From the NCBI GenBank assembly GCA_019454045.1, contig SKCR01032769.1, positions 620,001 through 684,000 of the forward strand: a DNA stretch of 64,000 nt, written 5' to 3'. The notes below the pieces were generated by a model. That model was not told the origin of the DNA. It was given only the letters and a program-made list of their open reading frames with translations, and did no database searches. Source of the DNA: Zanthoxylum bungeanum. Lineage: Eukaryota > Streptophyta > Magnoliopsida > Sapindales > Rutaceae. The translations under genes and the position numbers were made by a program. This document shows positions 46,252-57,115 of this stretch, one piece after another. The first letter of the stretch is position 1; every line of letters begins with the position of its first letter.

Positions 46252-46750
46252 TCATCAAGTCCCGTCGACCGGGGACATCCCCCATGGACTCATGTCGAGT
46301 CAAAGTTGTAGACATGGATTACACATGTCGTATGACTTATATCTTCCTGGGCTCATCAAGTCCAGTCGACCGGGGACATCCCCCATAGATTCATGTCGAG
46401 TCAAGTTGAAGACATGGATTACACATGTCTTATGACTTATAACTTTCTAGTCTCATCAAGTCCAGACGACCGGGGACATCCCCCATGGACTCATGTCGAG
46501 TCAAAGTTGTAGACATAGATTACACATGTCGTATGACTTATATCTTCCTGGGCTCATCAAGTCCAGTCGACTGGGGACATCCCCCATAGATTCATGCCGA
46601 GTCAAGTTGTAGACATGAATTACACATGTCGTATGAATATTATCTTCCTGGCCTCATCAAGTCCAGTCGACTGGGGACATCCCCCATAGACTCACTTCGA
46701 GTCAACTGGTAGACGTGGAAGGCACATGTCGTATGACTGATATTCTGACC
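46252..46750 (+). repeat. Tandem repeat, ~100-bp unit, five copies
   Basis: Units begin TCATCAAGTCC near 46252, 46352, 46453, 46554 and 46654. Each carries GTCGACCGGGGACATCCCCCAT, GTCGAGTCAA and ACACATGTCGTATGA. A sixth, diverged unit starts near 46752. Each unit has an internal GGGGACATCCCC near-palindrome. It lies just before the 3' LTR. Confidence 0.85.
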
Positions 46751-47009
46751 TTCATCTTGGTCCAATCGATTGGGTACTTCCCCAATGTCTCTAGTAGAGT
46801 CGAGTTCATTATCCCGACCATCATCTGGCTCGGACGACTGGGTACTTCCCCAATGGCTCTTGTAGACTCAAGTTGATAACTTGACATTCGTTTGGTTCAA
46901 TTAGTAGGCAGCATCAATGCTCGACATAATATGACATCGTCCCAGGCGACTCATGTGTCAAGTACTCTCTAAGCCAAGGACTCATTGACTTAGAGAGTAG
47001 GGGACAAAC

Positions 47010-47693
47010 TGTTTGGGCCAAATTTGGTCCAGGGGCAACTTCGTCTTTTTGCTTCAGGCCCAATTGTGAACGCACAACAGACTCGCCAACATAAGACTCA
47101 GACCCAAGTTTTCCACCTAGGAAGCCCCAAGGGTTTAAGTGTATAAAGGCCCAGAGAATCACAAGCCCAGAGACAATACCACGTGCTCAAAGCATAATTG
47201 GGGCCCACCCTACGCCAGTCCCCGTAACGCCCAGGCACATAGATGCCATTCATAACCCATCTATTCCAGCACAGAATGCAGTAATAGCTCATCATGAAGT
47301 CGACCGTTACCATGATCCAACGGATGAGCAATCAAGAAGCAATAAAGGCACATGTTACTATAGCATGAATATATAAGGAACAAGGCTCCAAGAGGAAGGG
47401 GGACTCAACTTATAACTCTCCTACACTCAGCTTTGAGACATCCTCAAGCTCGCCACTCCTTCCACTTACCGCCCTCACGGCATTCTACGGAGTTCAATGT
47501 AGCGTCTAACATTGACCTTCCATCTACTATTACCTTTGTTCATTTACTGACTTGGGCGTCGGAGTGCCCCCGGCACCCACCACACCGGTGGGCAGTACTC
47601 CCGCTCACTCTACAACTTTGTTTTGCAGGATCGCTAGTGCCACATCCTCACGAAATCTCGATTGTAGACCTCGGGCTAAAATCAGCGTCTACA
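47010..47693 (+). repeat. 3' LTR of the 7-kb element
   Basis: 684 bp, TGTTTGGG..TCTACA, preceded by a purine-rich run (AGAGAGTAGGGGACAAAC). It differs from the 5' LTR at about 13 sites, many of them transitions. Confidence 0.88.
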
Positions 47694-47698
47694 TTAAG

Positions 47699-49711
47699 AA
47701 AACCATAAACATGGATTACATTGGAATCCATGGAGTTTAATATTGTAATCTTATGATTTTAGGATTAATTGATTGTGCTTGGGTGATGGTAACATGTGTT
47801 TTGTTGGAAATTGATTGAGAGTTGAATTTGTTTATTTTGTTCTAATGTTGAAGTGTTAAAAAAAATGCTTGTGTGAGGATAATAAGGTTGGTTGATGTTG
47901 TGTTGTGTTATATAAATGGTGAAGTTTTTGTACTTGACACACCAAGTGTTTGATGAAATTACAAGCTCATATTAAATTATGAAATTGGTATGTTGGGCAG
48001 TAAGTTTAATGAAGTCATATTCTGAACAGGTTATAATAATTCGGTTTTATCTGGAGTTTTTGATGCCCAAATGATTAAGTGTAAATTTCTGGATAAACTA
48101 GACATATAAAGGAGTAACATATCCAAAATTTAGAATTTTGGGACTTAAGATGAGACCGGAATGAATTTTTGAAGTCGGGCAATCTGCCGCCCATGTGCCC
48201 AGTTTTTCTGGTTGCACAACCCTTGAACTTCAGACTATAACTTGAGTTTATGGTATCATAATTGAGAACCGTTAAAACCTACATAAACTAAATACATTAT
48301 GGATCAATCTAGTAAAATATCAGCTTCAGATTCATCTCCAATTAATTACAGTGAATTTTTAAAATTAGACATCAAACAGTAAATTTTCTAGCGATTGGTA
48401 AATATAAGTTTCTGCTACCTGATTAGCACAACTCCAAATCTAAGCCTGTAAAAAGTGTCCATGCATTTTATATATTCTTTCACGTGATATGAAAATATTC
48501 TGAGTTATAAAGAACGAAAACTAATATTATTTTGACTTTAGATCGACTCCATAACACTCGAAGGTCACCCATGCTGTGTACCATCCCTAATTTATCATAG
48601 CACTGTGAGTGGATACTTGTCTTTTATCTGGGAGTATTTATTTCAGAAATTTTAATTATGATTTCATATTACAATTTTGTGAATCTTGATTTGATGAATT
48701 TATATGTGAAATTGTTGAATTCAAGTGAGTTGAAAAATTATGATTTGAACTTGGTTTCAGATTAATTGCTTTGATGAGGAAAATGATTTCAAAGATATAA
48801 TTTTATGATTTTGGAGGCATGGGGGAAAAACCCACCTCAGATGTAACTTGATACAGATATGGTATTGACGGACATGGTATTGATGGGTATCAGTATTGAT
48901 ACCGGATATAGACGTGTGCACACGGGATACAGGACTAGAGATGACAAATACCTCTAGATCCTGGGTATTGGGCTAGAGGGACTGTGAGTACAACGCCTCT
49001 AGACCCGGATTTCAGAGACAGGTTGGTGGCACTGATAGCACCACTGTTTACTGGTTTAGTGGCTTGGGGGACTGTACGTACAACGCCCCAAGACCACAGG
49101 ATTATTATACATGATGACCGATGATATTCTTACAGATGATTTTTACATATGTTTTATGAATGATTTTCACAAAGGTTTTGAAAAGAAAATCCTGACTTAT
49201 ATCTTATGGATTCAGAGACAAACTTTTGAGACATGATTCTTCAAAGAGAATTGTTTATTAAAGGAGTTCTCAAGAGAATTCACGATTTAGAGAAATCCCA
49301 TAAAATGTTTCAGAGCATAAGAGACTATTTCTTGAAATGATTTTGGTTTTAGAACCATGGATTTTTACAAAGTATTTCAGTTTTTTTTTTAACTATCCAC
49401 TCACTAGATCGTTCAAACGACCTAATCCCCCCACTCCCAGTGTTTTTGTTTTGCAGGATCTCCATGAGGACAAGCTCGAGCGGACAGATACTGTTGGCAG
49501 TCACTTGGGTGTTGAATCCACCAGATTGAGTCCAGAAGTCAGCATAGTCATTGTCAAGGAAATAATGCATGACATACATTGCATAGTTTCAGTCGTTGAG
49601 TGTGTCAAACATCAGATTTGTAATGTAAAGTGCATTTAAGTTCATTGTATAGAAACCTGAGATGTATTCCTTTGAGTATTGAGTTGAGCATTGAACTATT
49701 TGCATAAACTT
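47699..49711 (+). repeat. 3' LTR (B) of the Gypsy element, second piece
   Basis: Continues LTR B after the 7-kb insertion, following LTR A from about 33380. It ends abruptly at CATAAACTTAT, where CACTA sequence begins. Its last 1163 bp (48549-49711) are repeated at 59245-60407 with only about five differences. Confidence 0.85.
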
Positions 49712-50239
49712 ATCCGAATACGGCCGTGTGTCCATCATTCTGTTGATCACTTTAATGTGTAATAATTTCACAACGAAATTCAAGATCGACATTCCAGCAC
49801 CTTCGAATGGAATTTTTTTTGCCTCATCAAGTAGTTCACTAAATAAATTTTGATCATTTCCACTTAACACTGGCATGTCGCCACCAACACTATGGCCAAG
49901 TTGTAGACCTTGTAAGTCATGCAAAATATCGGCGATCTCATCGTTTGCAGGTTGATTGTAACTACTGCTCCCTTCGCCGACATCAAAAAACCGTGACTGA
50001 GAATGATACTGCTCACCGTGATAAATCCACGTACGGTAAGTTGGTGATATTCCTGGCATGTATAAATGATTATGAACTTCATCTAACCGCTTCCTTTTCC
50101 TATTCAAACAATTTGCACATGGACAACGAACACGACCTTCTGCATCAATGTGTTGCTTTGCGATTTCCATAAACTCAGACACTCCATTACGATATTCAAC
50201 ACTCAATCTATCCAGAGAGCTCATCCAATTTCTATCCAT
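49712..50239 (-). pseudogene. CACTA transposase, N-terminal Transpos_assoc domain
   Basis: Read from ATG 50239 on the minus strand (MDRNWMSSLDRLS). The first ~75 residues match the transposase-associated domain of plant En/Spm proteins: EFMEIAKQHID, then CPCANC, then HLYMPGI, then YRTWIYHGE. In full-length proteins this domain precedes the catalytic domain. The frame is lost at about residue 176 (TRPYSDK), where LTR sequence takes over and adds unrelated residues. The catalytic domain is absent, so it is not functional. A TTTAG just upstream of the ATG could be a 3' splice site, so an earlier exon may exist. Confidence 0.85.
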
Positions 50240-50654
50240 TTCAGCAGAATACCTAAATATAATAATATAATTATTAGATATCATTTTACAGTAATCAACA
50301 TTACTAATTCAGTAATACTTAATTTAAGCATATATATATATATATATTTGGTTGATAAATTAAATAGTTTACAAAAAATTATATTTTATTAATTAATATA
50401 CTTACTCTACATATATGAATCATAAATCACTAACAAACAACATATAAACAACATATATAATCATAAAAATTGAAAATAATAAAGAAATATGAAAGAATAA
50501 TTACCTTATCGGAAATTGATTACAATTTTATTGAAAATTTTTAGGAGAGATGTGAGGCTGTAGAGGAGAAATTCTCAGATTTCAGAGGATGAAAATGAAG
50601 AGAATGAGAGAAAAAACAGAGGGGGAGAAGGGTTGGTGACCATCTGCATTTTAA

Positions 50655-51495
50655 CCTATCTTTAGCGTCGAATACACCAATTCGACGCTAATTGTTGAAG
50701 TTTTTAGCGTCGAAACCGTTTTTTCGACGCCAAATATCAAAAATTAGCGTCGAATATAATTTAGACGCGAAAGAATCAAGGATCTGTCGGTGGAAGCTTC
50801 ATAACTCTTTAGCGTCGAAAATATGTTCGACGCTAATAGTATTATTTTTGGCGTCGACTAAACCAATTCGACGCTAATTGTTTCTGTTTTTAGCGTCGAA
50901 ACCGATTTTTTCGACGCTAAATATCAAAAATTAGCGTCGAATTTAATTTAGACGCGAAAGAATCAAGGATCTGTCGGTGGAAGCTTCATAACTCTTTAGC
51001 GTCGAACATATTTTCGACGCTAAAAGTATTATTTGTGGCGTCGAATATTCAAATTCGACGCTAATTGTGTACGTTATTAGCGTCGAAACCGTTTTTTCGA
51101 CGCTAAACATAAAAAATTTAGCGTCGAATTTAATTTAGACGCGAAAGAGTCAAGGATTTGTCGGTGGAAACTTTATAAACCTTTAGCGACGATAATGTTC
51201 GACGCTAAAAGTATATTTGTGGCGTCGACTCCTTTTTTCGACGCTAAAAGTGAAATATTTGGCGCCAAAAATTATTGCAATAATATAATTATTCAGCGTC
51301 GAATATTATTCGACGCTAAAGTTCTGTTTTTAGCGTCGAAAAATATGTTCGACGCTAAAACATTAATATTCTGCGTCGAAATTTTATTCCGTCGCTAAAA
51401 ATATGACATATAGCGTCGAAAATGATTTTCGTCGCTAAAGCTCACTTTTAGCGTCGAATAATGTTTCGACGCTAAATATTTGGACGCTAAAAGCC
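50655..51495. repeat. CACTA subterminal repeat array
   Basis: Dense TTAGCGTCGAA and TTCGACGCTAA boxes alternate in both orientations, with three larger near-repeats of about 165-180 bp (for example AGAATCAAGGATCTGTCGGTGGAAGC at 50769 and 50947, and a variant at 51146). In CACTA elements such boxes bind the element-encoded DNA-binding protein. Confidence 0.85.
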
Positions 51496-51510
51496 ATAAT
51501 TCTTGTAGTG

Positions 51511-52171
51511 CATGAATCTTTTCTCTATATTATGTTCTATCTAAAATTATTACATCCTAAAATGAAAGAGCTGGTGTGAGGCCAAAAAAAAAAAAAAAAT
51601 ATTGAAGCAAACGATACTTGTTTTATATATTATATATATGAATTTATGAATTTATTTACAACTCTTATAAGGGAACAAAACTATAACAGGAAACATGCAA
51701 TGCCATGAATAGTGTTATTTTTTTTTCTCAATTAAAGAATTTGCAAAGGAACTGTAATTTCTATCCTAAATGATAGGTGTACATCAAAAATAACACACCA
51801 TATGTATAAAAATATGATTTTATTTTTATTTTTATTTATTTATTTATTTTCTTTTCAATTTTTTATGTCCGAGGCATGTCTTTGGATGTACACTTAATTA
51901 TTTATCATTGTTGAATTTCTATGGATGATTAGTAAACTAGTATATGCCTGTCAAATTTTATGGGTTTGACTCCACTGAAAACTTGATAGTTATCTTATAT
52001 TTATATTCTTATACCAATATCACTTTTTAGCCAATATAAGATTTTTCTTCAACACTCTCCCTCACGTGCAAGTGAGTCTTTTTCCTGACACGTGTCAAGT
52101 GGATAGATTATGTGAGTCTACTCATATACGAGATTGGCTTTAATACCATATTAAATTTTATTGGTATAACT
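51511..52171 (+). repeat. Distal upstream flank of LTP gene 2, left of Copia-2
   Basis: Paralogous to 18290-18936. It holds an A run near 51585 and ends at the target duplication TAACT (52167-52171). Confidence 0.8.
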
Positions 52172-52508
52172 TGTTGTGAATAAACACACAATAATAGAGG
52201 ATAATTTGAGAGAAAACTCTTCTTTTATATATCCACAAAAGAATTACAAAGCTTATAATCCAAGCTTTACAAAAAACTCTCAAACACTTTACTCTCTATC
52301 TTTTCTCACACGTTTGGGATTATGGGATGCTTAGAAATGATCTTCAGGCTCCATTTTATAGTGCCCAAGACGCGTGAACAGTGTCACACGTCTTGGACAC
52401 GCTTTGCCAACTTTGCATGGTTGGCAAAGGTTGCTTTCTACTTTTGGTGTTGGCTGCATGCATGACTTTTGCTCATGCTTTCGGCGCTGCAAGCTGGACT
52501 ACACAACA
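52172..52508 (-). repeat. 3' LTR of Copia-2
   Basis: 337 bp with TGTTG..CAACA ends. It is identical to the 5' LTR apart from ATATATCC against ATATATACCC near 52232. Confidence 0.93.
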
Positions 52509-52522
52509 AATCTCCCCCTCGG
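52509..52522 (-). other. Polypurine tract of Copia-2
   Basis: CCGAGGGGGAGATT on the minus strand, directly before the 3' LTR. Confidence 0.8.
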
Positions 52523-52670
52523 TGAAGATTTCCCCAAAATCTGAGCCGACCATCAATCATCCAAATCCGGATCCTCAAAAGGATCCTCCCCTGGCTGCAT
52601 CTGTATGACTGCCTACGTACCCTGAGTTGGGATCAAGCCAATCGTAGTTCTCTGAATCTCCCCACTCTGA

Positions 52671-55117
52671 CTATGTGGAGAGTTTTGTCATCCCGGCTAT
52701 GGCACGACAGATTTCAAGCTTCTCCTTCGGTAAAACCTTGGTGAACATATCGGCACCGTTGTCGTCGGTGTGAATTTTCCTGAGTTCTATCAGCCTTGAG
52801 CTCAGGACGTCCCGTATCCAGTGATACCTCACATCGATATGTTTTGACCTCGAATGAAAGGTTGAATTTTTACCGAGATAGATAGCACTTTGGCTATCAC
52901 AGTACAAAATGTACTTCTCCTGCTTGAAACTCAATTCCTGGACGAATGTCTTCATCCACAGCAATTCCTTGCAAGCTTCCGTCGCTGCAATGAATTCCGC
53001 CTCTGTTGTAGAAAGTGCAACACACCTCTGCAACCTCGACTGCCATGCCACAGCTCCTCCTGAGAGAGTAATCAGATACCCCGAAGTAGACTTTCGGGTA
53101 TCTACATCTCCTGCCATGTCTGAATCGGTGTAGCCTATCAACACTGGTTTGTCGCTGCTTCCAAAACATAACCTCATCTTGGATGTGCCTCGAAGATACC
53201 GCATAATCCATTTGACAGCATTCCAGTGTTCCCGTCCTGGGTTTGACATAAACCGGCTGACCAATCCAACTGCGTGTGCTAAGTCTGGCCTCGTGCACAC
53301 CATGGCATACATAAGACTTCCCACTGCTGAGGTGTATGGAACCTGTTTCATTTCCTCCTTATCTGACTCAGTAGAGGGACTCTGTCTCGAACTCAATCTA
53401 AAGTGGGTAGCAAGAGGAGTGCTAACCGCTTTAGCCTTGTCCATCTGGAATCTCTGAAGTACCTTCTCGATGTACTCCTCTTGTGACAAGTATAACCTCC
53501 TGGCTTTCCGATCACGACCGATCCTGATGCCAAGAATCTGTTTAGCTGGCCCCAAGTCTTTCATCTCAAAAGACTTACTCAGTTGCTGCTTCAAATTATC
53601 AATCCTCGATTGATTCCTGCCAACTATCAACATATCATCTACATATAACAGTAAGATGATAAATCATCGTCAGAAAACCTCTGAACGAATACACAATGGT
53701 CTGAAGTAGTTTTCTTGTATCCCTGCTCCCCCATAACTGACTCAAACTTCACGTACCACTGTCTCGGTGCCTGTTTCAAACCGTAGAGGCTTTTCCTGAG
53801 TCTGCACACAAAGTCCTCTTTCCCGCTGACTCTGAAGCCTTCTGGTTGCTCCATGTAAATTTCTTCTTCCAGATCCCCGTGAAGAAATGCGGTCTTGACA
53901 TCCATCTGCTCAACTTCCAGGTCGAGGCTTGCTGCTAAGCTGAGTACTACCCTGATGGATGACATCTTCACAACTGGAGAGAAGATTTCATCAAGTCAAT
54001 GCCTTTCCTCTGATTGAATCCCTTGACGACTAATCTGGCTTTGTACCGGGGTTGTGAAGTGTGCTCTTGTTGCTTCACCCTGTACACCCATTTGTTCTTC
54101 AAAGCCCGTTTGCCTCTTGGCAATTTCACCAACTCAAAAGTGTGATTGTCATGCAAAGATTTCATCTCATCTTGCATGGCTTCCTCCCACTTTTCTCTGT
54201 CCTCTGTTTCCACAGCCTCCTGGTAGCTCTCGGGTTCTCCCCCGTCAGTAAGCAGCACATACTCATATGCAGAGTATTTGTTTGAAGGTCGCCTCTCTCT
54301 GTCAGACCTTCTCTGTGGAACTGTTGGTGGAACTTCTGGTACTGGTGGTTGATCATGATCATCATCTCTGAGAGCTTCATCACCTGTACCCTCATGTCTG
54401 GGAACCTCATCTTCAACTCGAACTGGCACCGGTGTCTGAGGTTCTGGATTCACATTTCTGTATTGCTGGGGCATTGTCTTCATTCCTTTCTGATATCTTC
54501 TATGGTCTGGTCTTCAACAAAGACAACATCTCGGCTTCTGACAATCTTCTTCTCAACTGGATCATACAGTTTGTAGCCGAAATCATCCTGACCATAGCCA
54601 ATAAAGACACACTGTCGCGTCTTTGCATCAAGCTTGGATCTCTCGTCCTTTGGGATGTGTACATAAGCTTTGCACCCAAAGACATGCAAGTGTTCGTATG
54701 ACACTTCTTTACCTGTCCAAGCTTGGTTAGGAACATTACCTTTCAGTGCGACCGCTGGGGACATGTTCAAAACATGAACTGCTGTGATGAGTGCCTCCCC
54801 CCAAATGTCTTCGGCAGCTTGGCTTGTGACAGCAAGCTTCTGATCCTCTCGCACAAGGTTCTGTTCATCCTCTCAGCTAGGCCATTCAGCTGAGGTGTCT
54901 TCGGAGGTGTCGTTTGATGTCGGATTCCTTGCGTCTTGCAGTACTGATCAAACGGACCTCTGTATTCTCCACCATTGTCTGTTCTGATGCACTTCAGTTT
55001 CTTGCCGGTTTCTCTCTCCACCAAAGCATGAAACTCCTTGAACACTCCAAGCACTTGGTCTTTTCTCTTCAAGGTGTATGCCCAGATCTTCCTTGAATGA
55101 TCATCAATAAATGTCAC
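52671..55117 (-). pseudogene. Copia-2 integrase, RT and RNase H (frameshifted)
   Basis: Read 55117 to 52671 on the minus strand. It holds the integrase core with DNGGEY and LAERMNRTL, the integrase C-terminal part (HVFGCKAYVHIP, CVFIGYGQDDFGYKLYD), RT with AFLHGDLEEEIYM, YGLKQAPRQW and the YVDD box, and RNase H with YTDSDMAGD, STTEAEF and LYCDSQSAIYL. The domains are all present. Five frame breaks lie near 55119, 54804, 54484, 53993 and 53661. Against Copia-1 each is a one-base deletion, four of them in short A runs. They could be real decay or consensus errors. Confidence 0.92.
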
Positions 55118-56631
55118 AAATACAGTGACCTACCAAGTGTTCGTGTCTGCATCGGACCGCATACATCTGAATGTATGAGATCTAGTACCTCCGGTTTCCG
55201 TTGAGGCGGGGAGCTTTGGAAGGATACTCTGTTCTGCATTCCAGCCATGCAGTGTTCACACTTCCGTAAGTGTGAGTTCTTCAATTCCGGAAGAACATTC
55301 CGCCTGCGTAGTATCTCCATCCCTGTTTGGCTCATGTGACCGAGCTTTTTATGCCATAACTCGGCTGCCTCATTACTGTTGACTGTATTTATGCTACTAT
55401 TTGAAAGCTTAGCATACATCAAATACAGGGTTGAGTCTTTCTTACCTCGTGCCACGACCATCGATCCTTTAGTGAGCTTCCAGCATCCGTCACTAAAGGT
55501 GCTGCAGAAACCTTCATCATCCAGCTTGCCTGTTGAGATCAGGTTTAACCGGATATCTGGGATGTGCTTGACTCCCTTCAACACTAACCTTGTCCCGTTC
55601 TCTGTTTCAAGGTAGATGTCTCCAATACCGACGGCTTTGGACTGTCCGTCATTCCCCATCCTTACAGCACCGTAGTCCCCTGGTGTGTAAGATGAAAAGA
55701 AGTCTCTGCGAGATGTGGCGTGTATGGATGCGCCACTATCTATCACCCAACTGGTCTCGTGGCTGGCAAGATTCACAACAGCTTCTTCATACATTATGCA
55801 AAATTCTTTGGAGGTTTTCTCGGTGGTAGTAGCAACTCTTTCTTGATTAGAGTCGCCATCTCTCTTGGACTGCTCGTTCTTCAACTTGTAGCAATCCCGC
55901 TTCATATGGCCTTTCTTCTTGCAGTAATAGCACTCAATATCCCTCGTTCTTGATTTCCCTCGGTTCTTGTCTGGTCTCCCTGGGCCTCGGCTTTTACTCC
56001 TCCCCCTTCTGGTGTTCTTTTCTGTCACTAGAGCTTCTGAGGTTGAGGCTGATGCTGACTCCTGCATTCTCGTCCTCTTTTCTTCCTCGAAGATCCTGGT
56101 CTTTGCCATCTCCATAGTGACTTTCCCATCTGCGGCTGAATTGATCACCGTAGATCTGAACGTTTCCCAAGATTCTGGTAACGTATTAAGGAGTATTAAA
56201 CCATTTACCTCATCTCCGAAGTCTATGCCCAATCCAGACAATTCCTTCATGGTTCCGAGGAAGTCATTGATATGATCCGCCACAGCTGTACCCTCCTGGT
56301 ATTTCAAACCCATCATCTTCTTGATGTAGTACAGCTTGTTGTTTCCAGTCTTTGCTCGGAAAAGCTCCTCCAGCTTTCTCCATAAGACACGTGCATTTAT
56401 CTCTTCACTGACATGGTTCACGATACTGTCGTCGATCCACTGACGAATAGTACTGCATGTTTTCTGGTGAAGATTAGCCCACTTTCCATCGGTCATTCCT
56501 TCTGGTTTCTCCTCCAGAAACACCGATCCATCATAGTCCTTCACATACAGAAGGTCTTTCATCCTTCCTCTCCATGTGAAATAATTGGTACTTGTTAACA
56601 AAACCATTTTTCCGTTGCTCCCCTCCATCAT
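55114..56631 (-). CDS. Copia-2 gag, protease and integrase N-terminus, open frame
   Basis: An uninterrupted 505-codon frame from ATG 56631 (MMEGSNGKMV). Residues 1-190 form the UBN2-type gag core. A basic stretch and the CCHC zinc knuckle CYYCKKKGHMKRDC lie near residues 235-250. The aspartic protease motif WVIDSGASIHATS is near 295-305. The GAG-pre-integrase zinc domain (LWHKKLGHMS, CEHCMAG) is near 425-470, and integrase begins with HSDVCGPM. Products would act in cytoplasmic virus-like particles that copy the RNA to DNA. The frame ends at a shift near 55119. Copia-1 has the same layout, broken more often. Confidence 0.92.
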   Translation of the reverse strand: MMEGSNGKMVLLTSTNYFTWRGRMKDLLYVKDYDGSVFLEEKPEGMTDGKWANLHQKTCSTIRQWIDDSIVNHVSEEINARVLWRKLEELFRAKTGNNKLYYIKKMMGLKYQEGTAVADHINDFLGTMKELSGLGIDFGDEVNGLILLNTLPESWETFRSTVINSAADGKVTMEMAKTRIFEEEKRTRMQESASASTSEALVTEKNTRRGRSKSRGPGRPDKNRGKSRTRDIECYYCKKKGHMKRDCYKLKNEQSKRDGDSNQERVATTTEKTSKEFCIMYEEAVVNLASHETSWVIDSGASIHATSRRDFFSSYTPGDYGAVRMGNDGQSKAVGIGDIYLETENGTRLVLKGVKHIPDIRLNLISTGKLDDEGFCSTFSDGCWKLTKGSMVVARGKKDSTLYLMYAKLSNSSINTVNSNEAAELWHKKLGHMSQTGMEILRRRNVLPELKNSHLRKCEHCMAGMQNRVSFQSSPPQRKPEVLDLIHSDVCGPMQTRTLGRSLYL

Positions 56632-56744
56632 AAAAATTCTAAGCAGAATTTCAAATAACGGACCTCACCGTTGCGTCCGGAATGGTCGAAAATGGTGGAA
56701 ATGACACTTCGTTTGTCAAAATCCGACACAGGGACAAAATAGCA

Positions 56745-56935
56745 AATTCCAGAAATTATAGGGGTCAAAGTGCAATTTCCGAAAGTTCAGGGGCCAAAGT
56801 GCAATTACGGAAAAGTTCAGGGACTAAATTGCAATTTACAAAAAGTACAGGGACTAAATTGTAAATATCTGAAAGTATAGGGGCTAAACTGTAATTTTCA
56901 GAAAGTTCAGGGACCTATCTGAAATTTACCAGGCA
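56745..56935 (-). repeat. ~33-bp tandem repeat in the Copia-2 leader
   Basis: About six imperfect units of the form CAGGGACTAAATTGCAATTT followed by an A-rich stretch (AAAAAGTA, GAAAGTT). It lies between the gag start and the GC-rich array, in the untranslated leader. Confidence 0.8.
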
Positions 56936-57115
56936 CCGCTGACGTGGCAGCTGACTGTGCGCTGACGTGGCGCTGACGTGGCGCTGACTGGGCGCTGACG
57001 TGGCGGCTGACTGGGCTGCTGACTGTTCGCTGACGTGGCGCTGACTGTGTGCTGACTGTGCGCTGACTGGGCGACACGTGGCGCTGACTGGACTGCTGAC
57101 GTGGCAGTCGTCTTC
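56936..57115 (-). repeat. GCTGACGTGGC / GCTGACTG array in the Copia-2 leader
   Basis: About 17 short units alternate GCTGACGTGGC and GCTGACTGTG-type sequences on the + strand. TGACGTGG occurs six times and CACGTGG once. The array is GC-rich in an AT-rich window. It is followed by a GCGCGTGG-rich piece to 57200. Confidence 0.85.

Larger units (their letters stand above)
40622..47693 (+). mobile_element. Non-autonomous LTR retrotransposon, 7072 bp
   Basis: Two 684-bp LTRs (40622-41305 and 47010-47693) with TGTTTGGG..TCTACA ends, a primer-site-like TTTGGCGCCCACCGTGGGG after the 5' LTR, a purine-rich run before the 3' LTR, and a perfect target duplication TTAAG (40617-40621 and 47694-47698). It sits inside the Gypsy 3' LTR. 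The LTRs differ at about 13 positions (near 2%). The 5.7-kb inside has no protease, RT or integrase, so it needs enzymes from another element. It fits the large, pol-less class (LARD-like). The primer zone is of a type seen in Tat/Athila-like Gypsy elements (inference). Confidence 0.88.
49712..51510 (-). mobile_element. CACTA (En/Spm) transposon, 5' part only
   Basis: Minus-strand element. The terminus is at 51510 (TTCTTGTAGTG, reversed CACTACAAGAA, the canonical CACTA end). Next come a 0.85-kb subterminal array of GCGTCGAA boxes and the N-terminal part of the transposase. The element is cut at 49712 against the Gypsy LTR; its 3' half and other terminus are absent. Confidence 0.88.

Noticed and set aside
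46252..46750. CRISPR-like array
   Set aside because: Whole 100-bp units are repeated, with no unique spacers, in plant nuclear retrotransposon DNA.
49337..49639. 100-codon ORF, repeated at 60033-60335
   Set aside because: It lies inside the Gypsy LTR copies B and C. It is broken in LTR A by the missing 128 bp and shows no domain.
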